Assembly (NCBI RefSeq): GCF_003626695.1
Contig: NZ_RBAH01000016.1
Span: 62,001 to 126,000 of the forward strand
Direction: 5' to 3'
DNA length: 64,000 nt
Source of the DNA: Paenibacillus ginsengarvi
GTDB lineage: Bacteria; Bacillota; Bacilli; Paenibacillales; NBRC-103111
In this document: in pieces, positions 22,724 through 32,114 of the stretch
Position numbering within the stretch: position 1 is the first letter of the stretch
Layout of the letters: each line of letters starts with the position of its first letter
Translations under genes and position numbers: made by a program
The notes under the pieces: generated by a model
Seen by the model: the letters and a program-made list of their open reading frames with translations, nothing else
What the model was told of the DNA's origin: nothing
The model's database searches: none

Positions 22724-24625
22724 CTAAGCTCCGGTGGCGCCCTCGATATTCTTAAATTGGTTATGGAACATCCGGTAATACGTACCCTTCTGCTCGATCA
22801 GCGCTTCGTGACTGCCCTTCTCGACGATGGAGCCGCCGTCCACGACCATGATCGTATCGGCGTCCCGGATCGTATTGAGCCGGTGGGCGATGATGAAGCT
22901 CGTTCGGCCCTGCATCAATTGCAGCAGCGCGTCCTGAATGTGCAGCTCGGTCCGCGTATCGATGCTGCTCGTCGCTTCGTCGAGGATGAGGATCGCCGGA
23001 TTCGCCAGCAGCACCCTCGCAATGGCAAGAAGCTGGCGCTGTCCCTGGCTCAGATTGCCGCCGTTTTCCGTCAGCATCGTCTCGTACCGGTTCGGGAGCC
23101 GCTGGATGAACTTGTCCGCGTTCGCCAGCGCCGCCGCTTTCTTCACTTCCTCATCGGTCGCGTCAGGCTTGCCGTATTTGATGTTCTCGGCGATCGTGCC
23201 CGAGAACAAATACGTGTCCTGAAGCACGATGCCGAACGCCCGCCTCAGACTGTCGCGCGTATATTCGCGGATGTCCCGTCCGTCCAGATAGATCGTACCG
23301 GCCGTTACGTCGTAGAACCGGGTGACGAGATTAACGACCGTCGTCTTCCCCGCCCCCGTCGGGCCGACAAGCGCCGTACTGCTACCTTGCGGAGCCTCGA
23401 AGCCGATATGCTTCAGAATCGGAACGTCCGGCCGGTAGCCGAAGCTGACGTCTCCGAAGACGACGTGGCCTCGCGGATTTTCCAGCACGACGGCACCCGG
23501 CGGGTCCTCCGGCTCCTCCTGCTCGTCAAGCACCTCGAATGCCCGTTCCGCCCCGGCAACGCCGGATTGCAGCACGTTATAAATGTTAGCCAGATCGTTC
23601 AGCGGCCGGACAAACTGCCGCGAGTAGCTGATAAAGCTGGCGATGACGCCGACCGTGATGGCGCCTTTGACGGCCAGTATGCCGCCGACGATCGCCACCG
23701 CCGCAAAGCCGATATTGCCGATCACGCTGAGCAGCGGCATCATGAAGCCGGACCAGATTTGCGCCTTCAGCCCGACCTCGTACAGCCGTCCGTTCACTTT
23801 ATCGAAATCCTCGATCGACTTTTCTTCGCGGTTAAACGCTTTGACGACCTCGATGCCGGATATCGTCTCCTCGATATGGCCGTTCAGCTGGCCGAGCTGG
23901 GCTTGCTGCTCCTTGAACAGGACGCTCGTCTTCTTCGTAATCGTGCGGGCAAGCGAATAAACGAGCGGCACCGTGATGATACTGGCCAGCGTCAAGATCG
24001 GGCTGAGCACGAGCATCATGATAAGCGACCCGACAATGGCGATAACGCCGGACATGAGCTGCACCGTCGATTGCGAGATCGTCGTGCTGACGTTGTCGAT
24101 ATCGTTCGACATGCGGCTCATCACTTCCCCGTGGGGACGCGAATCGAAAAACGACAGCGGCAGCTTTTGCAGCTTCGCAAACATCGTGCGGCGCAAATTC
24201 ATCACGACCCGCTGCGATACGCCGGCCATCAGCCAGCCTTGCAGCAGCGTCAAGGCGCCGTCTCCTATATAGGCGGCGGTCAGGCCGAACAAAGCCGCTT
24301 CGAGCAGATGAAAATCGACCTTGCCGCCGCTCGCGGTCATCGAATCGATGGCGACGCCGATCAAGTACGGCCCGGTGAGCATAACGGCCGAATCGACCAG
24401 CAGGAAGGCGAAAATAAGCGTCAGCAGCTTGCGCTCCTTGCCGATATAGCGCCACAGCTTCGCCATCGTTTTGCGGAACTGCTTCGGCTTGACGACCGGG
24501 CCTCCCCTGCCGCGGCCGCCGAAGCCCCCGCCCTGTCCCGGATGTCTGCCTGGACCTACGAGCGGCGGCGACAGATCCGATCCGCCGGAGGATGAGCCGG
24601 CGGCTTGCTCATTCGGCTTTGGCAT
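22724..24625 (-). CDS. ABC exporter half-transporter (second subunit)
   Basis: A 633-residue fused permease/ATPase. A Gly/Arg/Pro-rich N-terminal tail (GQGGGFGGRGRGGPVVKPKQF) precedes six membrane helices (about 70-370) and an ABC domain with Walker A GPTGAGKTTV, Q-loop VLQDTYLF, signature LSQGQRQ, Walker B ILILDEATSSID and H-loop IAHRL. ATG 24625 follows GAAAGGAG and overlaps the partner gene by 17 bp. With the partner it forms a heterodimeric multidrug/lipid-type exporter. In many such pairs one ATP site is degenerate; here the signature is LSQGQ rather than LSGGQ, so this half shows a slight deviation. The substrate is unknown. Confidence 0.9.
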   Translation of the reverse strand: MPKPNEQAAGSSSGGSDLSPPLVGPGRHPGQGGGFGGRGRGGPVVKPKQFRKTMAKLWRYIGKERKLLTLIFAFLLVDSAVMLTGPYLIGVAIDSMTASGGKVDFHLLEAALFGLTAAYIGDGALTLLQGWLMAGVSQRVVMNLRRTMFAKLQKLPLSFFDSRPHGEVMSRMSNDIDNVSTTISQSTVQLMSGVIAIVGSLIMMLVLSPILTLASIITVPLVYSLARTITKKTSVLFKEQQAQLGQLNGHIEETISGIEVVKAFNREEKSIEDFDKVNGRLYEVGLKAQIWSGFMMPLLSVIGNIGFAAVAIVGGILAVKGAITVGVIASFISYSRQFVRPLNDLANIYNVLQSGVAGAERAFEVLDEQEEPEDPPGAVVLENPRGHVVFGDVSFGYRPDVPILKHIGFEAPQGSSTALVGPTGAGKTTVVNLVTRFYDVTAGTIYLDGRDIREYTRDSLRRAFGIVLQDTYLFSGTIAENIKYGKPDATDEEVKKAAALANADKFIQRLPNRYETMLTENGGNLSQGQRQLLAIARVLLANPAILILDEATSSIDTRTELHIQDALLQLMQGRTSFIIAHRLNTIRDADTIMVVDGGSIVEKGSHEALIEQKGTYYRMFHNQFKNIEGATGA

Positions 24626-26357
24626 TCGCGTGCATCTCCTTTCCGATCTGCGACTGGTAAATTTCCTTATACACCGTGCATTCCTGCATGAGCTGCTCAT
24701 GTTTGCCCATGCCGACGATCTCGCCTTGGTCCAGCACGACGATCCGGTCGGCGTCCATAACCGACGTAATGCGCTGGGCGATCAGCAGACAGGTCAGATG
24801 TTTCGCATACGTTTTGAGCGCCAGCTTGATCTTCGCCTCGGTTGCGACGTCGACTGCGCTCGTGCAGTCGTCCAGGATGAGAATGTCCGGCTTGCGAATC
24901 AAGGCGCGGGCGATCGACATCCGCTGTTTTTGTCCGCCGGACAAGTTTACGCCGCGCTGTCCGAGCCGTGTCTCGTACGTTTCCGGAAACGAGGATATAA
25001 ATTCGTGCGCCTGCGAAAGCTTCGCCGCCTCCTCGATCTCCTCGTACGTAGCGCCTTCCTTGCCCCAGCGGATGTTCTCGGAAATCGTACCGGAGAACAG
25101 CACCGTTTTTTGCGGAACGATCGCTATATGCTCGCGCAGCTTCTCGGGGTCGACGTTCCGCACATCTTCCCCGTTCACCCGGACCGCCCCGGAGACGGTA
25201 TCGTAAAAGCGCGGAATGAGGCTCACGAGGCTGCTCTTGCCGGAGCCGGTCGAGCCGATGATGCCGATCGTTTCCCCCGGCAGGCAACTGAACGAAATAT
25301 GCTTGATCGCGGGCTCGCCGTCCGGCCCTTCGTACGAGAAGGTGACGTCCTCGAAATCGATGCGGCCTTTGACGGAGGAGCTGTCGATAGCCGTTTGCTC
25401 GTTCCAGCTCATCGTGTTTTGCTCGGCGAACACTTCACCGATCCGCACCGACGACGCTCTCGCCCTCACGAACATATTAAATACCATCGAGATCGTCATC
25501 AGCGAGAACAAAATTTGCGTCATGTAGTTGATGAAGGCCACGATACTCCCAACCTGCATCGAGCCGTTGTCGACCCGGATGCCGCCGAGCAAAATAACGG
25601 CGACGATGCCGAAGTTAACCGTCAGCATAATGGCCGGATTAAAGACCGACATCGTACGCATGACGCTGATCGTTTTCGCTTGATATTCCGTATTCGCCTT
25701 GGCGAATTTGTCCGTCTCGTAATCGAACCGGTTGAACGCCTTGACGACCCGGACGCCGGCCAAATATTCGCGGACGATGCCGTTCACCTTGTCCAGCGCC
25801 TTCTGCACGGACATGAAGCGCCTGAAGCCGATCTTCATGTTGATCGCCACAAGCAAGGCGACGATCGGCACGACGATGGCGAGCACGGTAGCCAGATGAG
25901 GGTTCAACCGGATCGCCATGATAAGACTTCCGATGCACAGCAGCGGCGCTTTGACGAAAATGCGCATGAGTCCGTTCGTAAAATTCTGCACCTGTGTCAC
26001 GTCGTTCGTCAGTCGTGTCACTAAGGAAGCCCTTTCAAATTTGTCGATGTTAGCGAACGACAACGACTGAATTTTGCGAAACAGGTCGCTTCTCAGTTCG
26101 GTCCCGAACTTTTGCGATACCCGGCTGGAAATAATGTTCCGCGACGATGCCCCAAGCGCGCCCACCGCGGTAATGAGCAGCATCAGTCCGCCCATACGCA
26201 GCACGTAGCCCATATCCTGACCGGCGATGCCGACATCGATAATATGCGCCATAATCGTCGGCTGCAGCAGATCGCATGCCGCTTCAACCGTCAAAAACGC
26301 AACGGCCACGCAAAACATTTTCCAATGCTTCCGGACGTATGGAAGTAAAAAATGCAT
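24609..26357 (-). CDS. ABC exporter half-transporter (first subunit)
   Basis: A 582-residue permease/ATPase half-transporter. Six membrane segments lie in residues 10-310 (FCVAVAFLTVEAACDLL, MGYVLRMGGLMLLITAVGALGA, LCIGSLIMAIRL and others). The ABC domain has Walker A GSTGSGKSSLV, Q-loop VPQKTVLFSG, signature NLSGGQKQR, Walker B ILILDDCTSAVD (Asp in place of the usual catalytic Glu) and H-loop region IAQRI (Gln in place of His). The D and Q substitutions mean that the ATP site formed by this subunit is probably degenerate, as in heterodimeric exporters such as BmrCD. ATG 26357 follows AAGGAG at 8 nt. Confidence 0.9.
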   Translation of the reverse strand: MHFLLPYVRKHWKMFCVAVAFLTVEAACDLLQPTIMAHIIDVGIAGQDMGYVLRMGGLMLLITAVGALGASSRNIISSRVSQKFGTELRSDLFRKIQSLSFANIDKFERASLVTRLTNDVTQVQNFTNGLMRIFVKAPLLCIGSLIMAIRLNPHLATVLAIVVPIVALLVAINMKIGFRRFMSVQKALDKVNGIVREYLAGVRVVKAFNRFDYETDKFAKANTEYQAKTISVMRTMSVFNPAIMLTVNFGIVAVILLGGIRVDNGSMQVGSIVAFINYMTQILFSLMTISMVFNMFVRARASSVRIGEVFAEQNTMSWNEQTAIDSSSVKGRIDFEDVTFSYEGPDGEPAIKHISFSCLPGETIGIIGSTGSGKSSLVSLIPRFYDTVSGAVRVNGEDVRNVDPEKLREHIAIVPQKTVLFSGTISENIRWGKEGATYEEIEEAAKLSQAHEFISSFPETYETRLGQRGVNLSGGQKQRMSIARALIRKPDILILDDCTSAVDVATEAKIKLALKTYAKHLTCLLIAQRITSVMDADRIVVLDQGEIVGMGKHEQLMQECTVYKEIYQSQIGKEMHANAKAE

Positions 26358-26471
26358 CCCGTTCTCTCCTTCGTATTGCGGCATACCGTTATTATACATC
26401 CGTCGCCGGCAAAACTGAATCGTAACCTGGCACAATTCATACGATCTTCGCGGAGAAGCCGGGCGCGAAAA

Positions 26472-26504
26472 GAAAAACCGCAACCGGTTCTCACCGGCTG
26501 CGGT
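26472..26504 (-). terminator. Terminator of the siderophore-uptake operon
   Basis: On the minus strand ACCGCAGCCGGT / ACCGGTTGCGGT (one mismatch) with a 4-nt loop, then TTTTTCTTTT, just past the stop at 26524. Confidence 0.88.
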
Positions 26505-26523
26505 CCTTACCCACGGCTTGCTG

Positions 26524-27510
26524 TTACTTGACGCTTTTTTCGATTTCTTTCACCATCTCGGATACGGAAATCAGCCCGCCGCCCGACAAGTACCAGTAGT
26601 TTTGGTCCAAATACACGATATTGCCGTCCTTGAACGCCTTCGTTTTCTTGACCAGCTCGTTCTCGATCGTTTTCTTCGCGGCAGATTCGCCTCCGACGGC
26701 GGCTCCGCGGTCGACGATGAATAAGTAGTCCGGATTTTTCTCAGCGATGTATTCGAACGATACCGGCTTGCCGTGCGTCGATACTTCGATGCCCGGGTCG
26801 ACCGGCGTAAAGCCGAGCACGTCATGGATGATGCCGAAGCGGGAGCCGGCTCCGTACGCGCTGATGGCGCCTTCGTTAGCCAGAATGATGAGGGCGTTTT
26901 TGCCGTTTGCTTTTATTTTGGCGCTTACCGTCTTGACCGTTTCGTTCACCTTGGCGAGCTCGGTATCGACCTGCGATTCTTTGCCGAAAATTTGGCCGAG
27001 CGTTTTCGCGTTTTCCGTGTATGTCTCCAAATATTTGGCGTTGTCGACGCCGAGGAAGATCGTCGGGCCGATTTTGCTCAGCTCTTCGTAAGCCGTTTGC
27101 AGACGTCCGGAAATGATGATCAGATCCGGCTTGATCGCGCTAACTTTTTCAAAATCCGCTTCGACCAGACTGCCTACGTTTTTGTACTTCGCGTCCTTGT
27201 ACTTGGCGAGATACGGCGGGATGCTCGCCTGCGGCACGCCGGTTACTTCCACGCCGAGCCGGTCGAGCGAATCGAGCACCCCATAATCGAAGACGACGAC
27301 CTTTTGCGGGTTTTTCTTCACTTTCGTTTCGCCCAGCTTATGCTTGATCGTAAGCTCGGCAGGCTGTGCCGGCGTCTGCGCGGCGTTCGAGTCGCCGGAA
27401 GTCGCGGGCGCGGCGCCTCCTGTTGTTTGATTGTCCGAGCCGTTGCCGCAAGCGGAAACGATCAGGACGAATACCAGAAGCAAGGCAAGCATCCAACTGT
27501 TTTTCTTCAT
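26524..27510 (-). CDS. yclQ: Iron-siderophore substrate-binding lipoprotein, YclQ-like
   Basis: A 328-residue extracytoplasmic binding protein. The lipobox VLIVSACGN gives a lipid-anchored N-terminus, then TIKHKLGETKVKKNPQKVVVFDYGVLDSLDRLGV begins the helical-backbone (FecB/TroA-type) fold. Bacillus subtilis YclQ, a petrobactin-binding protein, has about the same length and the same opening, and the gene order yclN-O-P-Q is kept here. AGGGGAGAGAG precedes ATG 27510. It is the fourth and last gene of the operon, before a strong terminator. The ligand is inferred from homology and could be another catecholate/citrate siderophore. Confidence 0.88.
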   Translation of the reverse strand: MKKNSWMLALLLVFVLIVSACGNGSDNQTTGGAAPATSGDSNAAQTPAQPAELTIKHKLGETKVKKNPQKVVVFDYGVLDSLDRLGVEVTGVPQASIPPYLAKYKDAKYKNVGSLVEADFEKVSAIKPDLIIISGRLQTAYEELSKIGPTIFLGVDNAKYLETYTENAKTLGQIFGKESQVDTELAKVNETVKTVSAKIKANGKNALIILANEGAISAYGAGSRFGIIHDVLGFTPVDPGIEVSTHGKPVSFEYIAEKNPDYLFIVDRGAAVGGESAAKKTIENELVKKTKAFKDGNIVYLDQNYWYLSGGGLISVSEMVKEIEKSVK

Positions 27511-27569
27511 GGTTCTCTCTCCCCTATCCGTTTTTTTGTATGTGGTGTTTCATGGTGAACATGATTGCC

Positions 27570-28328
27570 TTACGAGAAGTAGACGGCGATTTTGTTGCCA
27601 CCGATCGTTTCAATCGGGATGAACATATCGTAAATTTGCTGGAGCACCGGCGTTTGGATAATCTCTTCGGTCGGCCCTTCGCGCACGACTTTGCCGTCCT
27701 TCAGCGCTACGATGTAGTCGGAATAACAGGAGGCGAAGTTGATGTCGTGAAGCACGAGCACGATCGTTTTGCCGAGATCGGACACCATGCGGCGCAGCAC
27801 CTTCATAATTTGCACCGAATGCTTCATATCCAGGTTGTTGAGCGGCTCGTCGAGCAGAATGTATTCGGTATCCTGGGCGATAACCATCGAGATGAACGCC
27901 CGCTGCCGCTGCCCGCCGCTGAGCTGATCGAGATATTTATGCTGCATGTCTCCGAGTTCCATATAATCGATCGCCTCGTCGATATACTTGCGGTCTTCCT
28001 TCGTTAGCTTGCCCTGCGAGTACGGGAAGCGGCCGAAGCCGACCAGATCTTTGACGGTCAGGCGGATGTTGATATGATTCGACTGCTTCAGGATCGAGAT
28101 CGTTTTGGCCAGCTCGCCGTCGTTCCATTTGCCGATTTCTTGCCCTTCGATCCAGATTTCGCCGCCGTCCTTCTTGATCAGTCTGCTCATCATCGACAGC
28201 AGCGTGCTTTTGCCGGCTCCGTTCGGGCCGATGAAGGACGTAATGCTCCGCTTTGCAATTTGCAGCGAGACTTGGTCGACGACGATTTGGCCGCCGTACG
28301 ATTTGGATACGTTTTTGACTTCTACCAC
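27570..28328 (-). CDS. yclP: Iron-siderophore ABC importer ATPase, YclP-like
   Basis: A 252-residue FecE-type ATPase, the same length as B. subtilis YclP. Walker A GPNGAGKSTLLSM, Q-loop region ISILKQSNHINIRLTV, signature LSGGQRQRAF, Walker B YILLDEPLNNLD and H-loop VLHDINFAS are all intact. It drives the two permeases encoded just upstream and overlaps yclO by 7 bp. Confidence 0.92.
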   Translation of the reverse strand: MVEVKNVSKSYGGQIVVDQVSLQIAKRSITSFIGPNGAGKSTLLSMMSRLIKKDGGEIWIEGQEIGKWNDGELAKTISILKQSNHINIRLTVKDLVGFGRFPYSQGKLTKEDRKYIDEAIDYMELGDMQHKYLDQLSGGQRQRAFISMVIAQDTEYILLDEPLNNLDMKHSVQIMKVLRRMVSDLGKTIVLVLHDINFASCYSDYIVALKDGKVVREGPTEEIIQTPVLQQIYDMFIPIETIGGNKIAVYFS

Positions 28329-29272
28329 GATTTATTCTCCTTTAGAAGCAAATACAGGAAGTAGACGCCGCCTGCAAAATTGATGATGACGCTGATCGTC
28401 GTCGAAAAGGTGAACACGCGCTCCACCACGAGCTGGCCGCCGACCAGCGCGATAATGCCGATCAGGATCGAGCTCCAGATGAGATAGCCGTGCCGGTGCG
28501 TCTTCATAAACTGGTAGGCGATGTTCGCGACAAGCAGGCCGAGGAACGTAATCGGGCCAACGAGCGCCGTCGAGATCGAGATCAGCACGGCCACGATCAT
28601 AAGCAGCCTTTTGACGACGCGGTTGTAGCCGATCCCGAGATTGACCGCATGCTCCCTGCCGAGCGCCAGCACGTCCAAAAATTTGATATATCTCATGCAG
28701 TATGCGGCTACGCCGATCAGCGCGATAATCGCGGCGGTGAGCACCTTCGTGTTGATCCGGTTGAAGCTGGCGAACATTTTGCTCTGCACGACCAAAAATT
28801 CGTCCGGATCGATCAGCACCTCCATAAATGTCGTCAAGCTGCCGAACAACGAGCCAAGCACGATGCCGATAAGCAGCAGGAAGTAAATGTTCCGTCCTTC
28901 CTTCTTGAACATGAACCGGTACAGCAGCATCGAGAACAAAATCATCAGGCCGACGGACAAAATGAAGTTGATATTCGGATTCACGAGCGCGATATGCATC
29001 GAGCCGAACACGAAAATGATAAACGTCTGAGTCAGCATGTACAGCGAGTCGAGTCCGATAATGCTCGGCGTCAAAATGCGGTTGTTCGTAATCGTCTGGA
29101 ATACGACTGTCGAGAAAGCGATCGCCGCCGCGGTCAGGACGATGGCCGCCAGCTTGATCCCTCTTTTGGGCAGCACGTAGCCCCAGTTGCCGCCGGACTG
29201 AATCGTGAGAAATACGAGTATAAGCGCGACCGATGCGACAGCCAAAATACCGATCTTCGTTTTAGGATTCAT
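28322..29272 (-). CDS. yclO: Iron-siderophore ABC importer permease, YclO-like
   Basis: A 316-residue FecCD-type permease with about nine hydrophobic segments, such as IGILAVASVALILVFLTI at the N-terminus and VLTAAIIALIGVAAYCM near 180. The family loop GREHAVNLGIGYNRVVKRLL, then GPITFLGLLVANIAYQFMKTHRH, contacts the ATPase. It overlaps yclN by 11 bp and yclP by 7 bp. With YclN it forms the membrane channel for the Fe-siderophore complex. Confidence 0.92.
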   Translation of the reverse strand: MNPKTKIGILAVASVALILVFLTIQSGGNWGYVLPKRGIKLAAIVLTAAAIAFSTVVFQTITNNRILTPSIIGLDSLYMLTQTFIIFVFGSMHIALVNPNINFILSVGLMILFSMLLYRFMFKKEGRNIYFLLLIGIVLGSLFGSLTTFMEVLIDPDEFLVVQSKMFASFNRINTKVLTAAIIALIGVAAYCMRYIKFLDVLALGREHAVNLGIGYNRVVKRLLMIVAVLISISTALVGPITFLGLLVANIAYQFMKTHRHGYLIWSSILIGIIALVGGQLVVERVFTFSTTISVIINFAGGVYFLYLLLKENKSW

Positions 29273-30215
29273 ATGCCTTTCTCCTTAGTAGCAAGTAAAG
29301 AAAAATGCCGCTTCCTATAACGCCGACGGTAAGGCCGATCGGAATTTCGTAAGGATAAATGATGACGCGGCCCAAAATGTCGCATGCGAGCACGAACACG
29401 GCTCCGAGCAATGCGGTATGGGGAAGGTTATCTTTCAGATTGTCGCCCCTGTACATCGTGACGATATTCGGAACGACCAGCCCCAGAAACGGAATGACGC
29501 CTACGGTCAATATGTTCGCCGCCGATACCATCGCCACGATGACAAGACCGATATGGACGACCTGCTTGTACTTCAGCCCCAGGTTCACCGAGAACTCTTC
29601 TCCCATTCCGGCGATCGTAAACCGGTTGGCGTACACGTATGCGATGAGGACGAGCGGAATGCTTATATACAGAAGCTCGTAGCGTCCCTTCAGCACCATG
29701 GAGAAGTTGCCTTGCAGCCATGACGAGATGTTCTGGATCAAGTTTTGCTTGTAAGCGACAAACGTCGTGAGCGAGCCGATCACGTTGCCGAACATGAGCC
29801 CGACGAGCGGAATGAAAATCGCGTCCTTGTACTTCACCTTGTCGAGAATTTTCATGAACAGCAGCGTTCCCGCCAAAGCGAAGGCGAAAGCGACGCCCAT
29901 CTTGACGATCGGCGCGGCGGATCCGAACGCAATCATCGCCACAAGCACCCCGAGTCTGGCGGAATCCATCGTTCCCGCCGTCGTCGGCGACACGAACTTG
30001 TTGCGCGTCAGCTGCTGCATGATCAAGCCGACGATGCTCATGCTCACGCCCGCGATGACGATGCTGATCAAGCGCGGGACGCGGCTGATCCACAACACGT
30101 GCAATTGATCGTCGCTAAGCCGCAGCAGATCCAGGGGCGAAATGTGCTTCACGCCGAGAAACAGCGAGACGATCGATAGCACGGCCAGCAGCAGCGCCAA
30201 GTACCTTTTTTTCAT
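29262..30215 (-). CDS. yclN: Iron-siderophore ABC importer permease, YclN-like
   Basis: A 317-residue FecCD-type permease and first gene of the operon. Marks are RVPRLISIVIAGVSMSIVGLIMQQLTRNKFVSPTTAGTM (typical N-terminal block), GEEFSVNLGLKYKQV and GVIPFLGLVVPNIVTMYRGDN. ATG 30215 (MKKRYLA) is preferred because AAGGAAG lies 11 nt upstream, while the ATG 21 nt further up has none. The upstream 193 bp hold two Fur-type palindromes, so expression should rise when iron is scarce. Confidence 0.9.
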   Translation of the reverse strand: MKKRYLALLLAVLSIVSLFLGVKHISPLDLLRLSDDQLHVLWISRVPRLISIVIAGVSMSIVGLIMQQLTRNKFVSPTTAGTMDSARLGVLVAMIAFGSAAPIVKMGVAFAFALAGTLLFMKILDKVKYKDAIFIPLVGLMFGNVIGSLTTFVAYKQNLIQNISSWLQGNFSMVLKGRYELLYISIPLVLIAYVYANRFTIAGMGEEFSVNLGLKYKQVVHIGLVIVAMVSAANILTVGVIPFLGLVVPNIVTMYRGDNLKDNLPHTALLGAVFVLACDILGRVIIYPYEIPIGLTVGVIGSGIFLYLLLRRKAYES

Positions 30216-30269
30216 GACAAGCCAATCTTCCTTCATTCAAAATTTGGGGTCGAAGCGTTTAGCGTTAAA

Positions 30270-30282
30270 GAGAATCATTCTC
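30270..30282. promoter_or_regulatory. Fur box, proximal, yclNOPQ operon
   Basis: GAGAATCATTCTC is a perfect 6-1-6 palindrome of the Fur type, about 55 bp before the yclN start. It is the weaker of the two sites judged by match to TGATAAT-N-ATTATCA. Confidence 0.7.
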
Positions 30283-30315
30283 AATAGGACTCAAAAAAAA
30301 GAGGTGCAGCCTCAG

Positions 30316-30330
30316 TGATAATCATTATCA
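30316..30330. promoter_or_regulatory. Fur box, perfect 7-1-7, yclNOPQ operon
   Basis: TGATAATCATTATCA is an exact match to the Bacillus 7-1-7 Fur box. It lies about 100 bp before the yclN start in the gap between the AraC-type regulator gene and the operon. Confidence 0.85.
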
Positions 30331-30408
30331 ACTTAACCTATTCTACCCGAATCCGTTATATATGTAATGGATAATCCTTCAGCCGGGCATGGATTTTTCT
30401 GCGTATTC

Positions 30409-31962
30409 TCATTTGGCAGCCAGCAGGCGGACGGTCTGATCGATCAGACTTTCGTTCGCAGCCGCGTTGTACATGAGCGGACCCGCATAACGGACGACGA
30501 GACAACGGGCGTGTTCGGGACGGCCTTCCCGCTCCGACCACCGCCTCCTGCAATCGGATATATCCTCCTCGGAGCGCGAATGAGGCATAAGCAGAATCAG
30601 ATTGTCGCTCGGCATGTCCGCCACCTCCCGAAACGAATCCACCTCCAGCAGACCGAAGCGAAACGCTTCCTCGGGCGGCTTGACGCCCAGATCGTCGTAG
30701 AACAGATCCTTCACCTTGTTCATCTGCATGCCGTATATGCGATAACCCGGACCGTGGGCGCTCGCGAGCAAAAATGGCGTGTTCCCCAGATGGCGCCGCA
30801 CGAGCCGGCGCGCGTTGTCCACCTTCCGGTCGTAAAACGCGAGCCACCACTCCGCCACCGAGCCGATGCCCAAAATGCCGCTTATTTGCGTAAGCCGCTT
30901 TTTCCACGGATACCCTTTCCACTCCAGGCTAATGATTGGCGATATTTCGGCAACGGCGCGCAGCAGCTCCCCCGGGATCGGGGATGTAAGCACCAGCTCC
31001 GGGCGGGTTTCGGCGATTTGGCGCACAAACGGCTCCGGGTGCTCCCACCAGCCGCGATCCAGCATCCATTCCGGCCGAATGCCAAGAACGGACAAGTCTC
31101 CTTCAAATATCGGCTGCATGACGATTTTTTTGTGCGCGCAAGCGGCGTATTCCGTCGGCGACATCCCCATATGCTTCTTGAACAGCCTGCTGAAATACAG
31201 TTCGTCGGGATAACCGGCGGAATGGGCCACCTCGCTGACCGAGGAACGAAGGTCGGCCAGCATGCCTAGCGCTTGGCCCAGCCGTACGAACGTCATATAT
31301 TTATGCGGGCTAAGCCCCGTTTGCTTGCGAAACGCTTCGTAAAACCGGCCGGAACTCGCTCCCGATTGCCGGGCCAGCTCCTCCACATCGATCGGCTCCG
31401 CATATCGATCCGTCATGTAACGCTTCGTTTGCTCGACATAATCGAGCAGATCGTCATCCGTTCCCTTCGGTTTGCGATGATGGCCGACGTAGGCCGACGC
31501 GATCGCATACAAATGCGCCTGCAGCCGAAAAAAGGCGGCGGGCTCCAGCTCCTCCGGATCTTCGGCGGGAAAACCCGCCATCCAGCCGCGCGCTTGCGGC
31601 AGCCGGAACCGCAGCGCCGCGAAATCGGCGGATTCGCAAAGCGATCCGGCAAGCTCCGGCATGTCGCCGCCGTCGCACCGGAACCGGATCCAGCGTATAT
31701 GAAAGACGCCGCTCCCCTCGTTTTCGAGCGTGCAGCTGCAATCCGGGGGCAAATAAAACAGCTCGCCGGACATCAGCTTGCCGGAGCGGCCCGCCGCTTC
31801 ATCCGACCGGACGACCGCTTTGGCGTTGCCTTTGCCGACGAAACCGAACATCTGCTCGTCGCGCCCCGTCATCTCTGTGACGCCGCCGTTCGCCAGCTTC
31901 AGCTCCGTCGTCCCCGTAAACGTGAGCGTTGCCATCCCCTTGAATCGAGCGATACCAGCCAA
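30409..31962 (-). CDS. AraC regulator fused to an iron-siderophore-binding domain (Btr-like)
   Basis: A 517-residue protein with an N-terminal cupin-like part, then an AraC double helix-turn-helix (about 190-285: VEELARQSGASSGRFYEAFRKQTGLSPHKYM, then SVSEVAHSAGYPDELYFSRLFKKHMGMSP). A C-terminal FecB/BtuF-type substrate-binding domain (about 300-515) follows. The same design and length occur in B. subtilis Btr (YbbB), which binds Fe-bacillibactin and activates siderophore uptake. TTG start at 31962 behind AAGGTG. It lies directly upstream of yclNOPQ and behind its own Fur box, so it probably senses the imported siderophore and activates uptake genes. The ligand is inferred. Confidence 0.85.
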   Translation of the reverse strand: MAGIARFKGMATLTFTGTTELKLANGGVTEMTGRDEQMFGFVGKGNAKAVVRSDEAAGRSGKLMSGELFYLPPDCSCTLENEGSGVFHIRWIRFRCDGGDMPELAGSLCESADFAALRFRLPQARGWMAGFPAEDPEELEPAAFFRLQAHLYAIASAYVGHHRKPKGTDDDLLDYVEQTKRYMTDRYAEPIDVEELARQSGASSGRFYEAFRKQTGLSPHKYMTFVRLGQALGMLADLRSSVSEVAHSAGYPDELYFSRLFKKHMGMSPTEYAACAHKKIVMQPIFEGDLSVLGIRPEWMLDRGWWEHPEPFVRQIAETRPELVLTSPIPGELLRAVAEISPIISLEWKGYPWKKRLTQISGILGIGSVAEWWLAFYDRKVDNARRLVRRHLGNTPFLLASAHGPGYRIYGMQMNKVKDLFYDDLGVKPPEEAFRFGLLEVDSFREVADMPSDNLILLMPHSRSEEDISDCRRRWSEREGRPEHARCLVVRYAGPLMYNAAANESLIDQTVRLLAAK

Positions 31963-32029
31963 CCGTCGTTCACACCTTTTTCTTTTAAAATGGAATCTAG
32001 CTTCAGCATGACAATTCCTCTATTGTATA

Positions 32030-32044
32030 TGATAATGATTCTCA
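32030..32044. promoter_or_regulatory. Fur box between regulator and metallophore gene
   Basis: TGATAATGATTCTCA, a one-base-off 7-1-7 Fur box, continues as TTGTCA. It lies between the divergent Btr-like regulator (start 31962) and the CntL-like gene (start 32115), so it could control both. Confidence 0.75.
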
Positions 32045-32114
32045 TTGTCAAATGAGGAGATAGCTGTACAGTCCCCTATATCCGTTTTGAGCAATCGGCG
32101 GTTACAGGGATTTT

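Noticed and set aside
22697-26024. Two long plus-strand frames (632 and 517 codons)
   Set aside because: Both are antisense to the exporter pair, which has complete ABC motifs.
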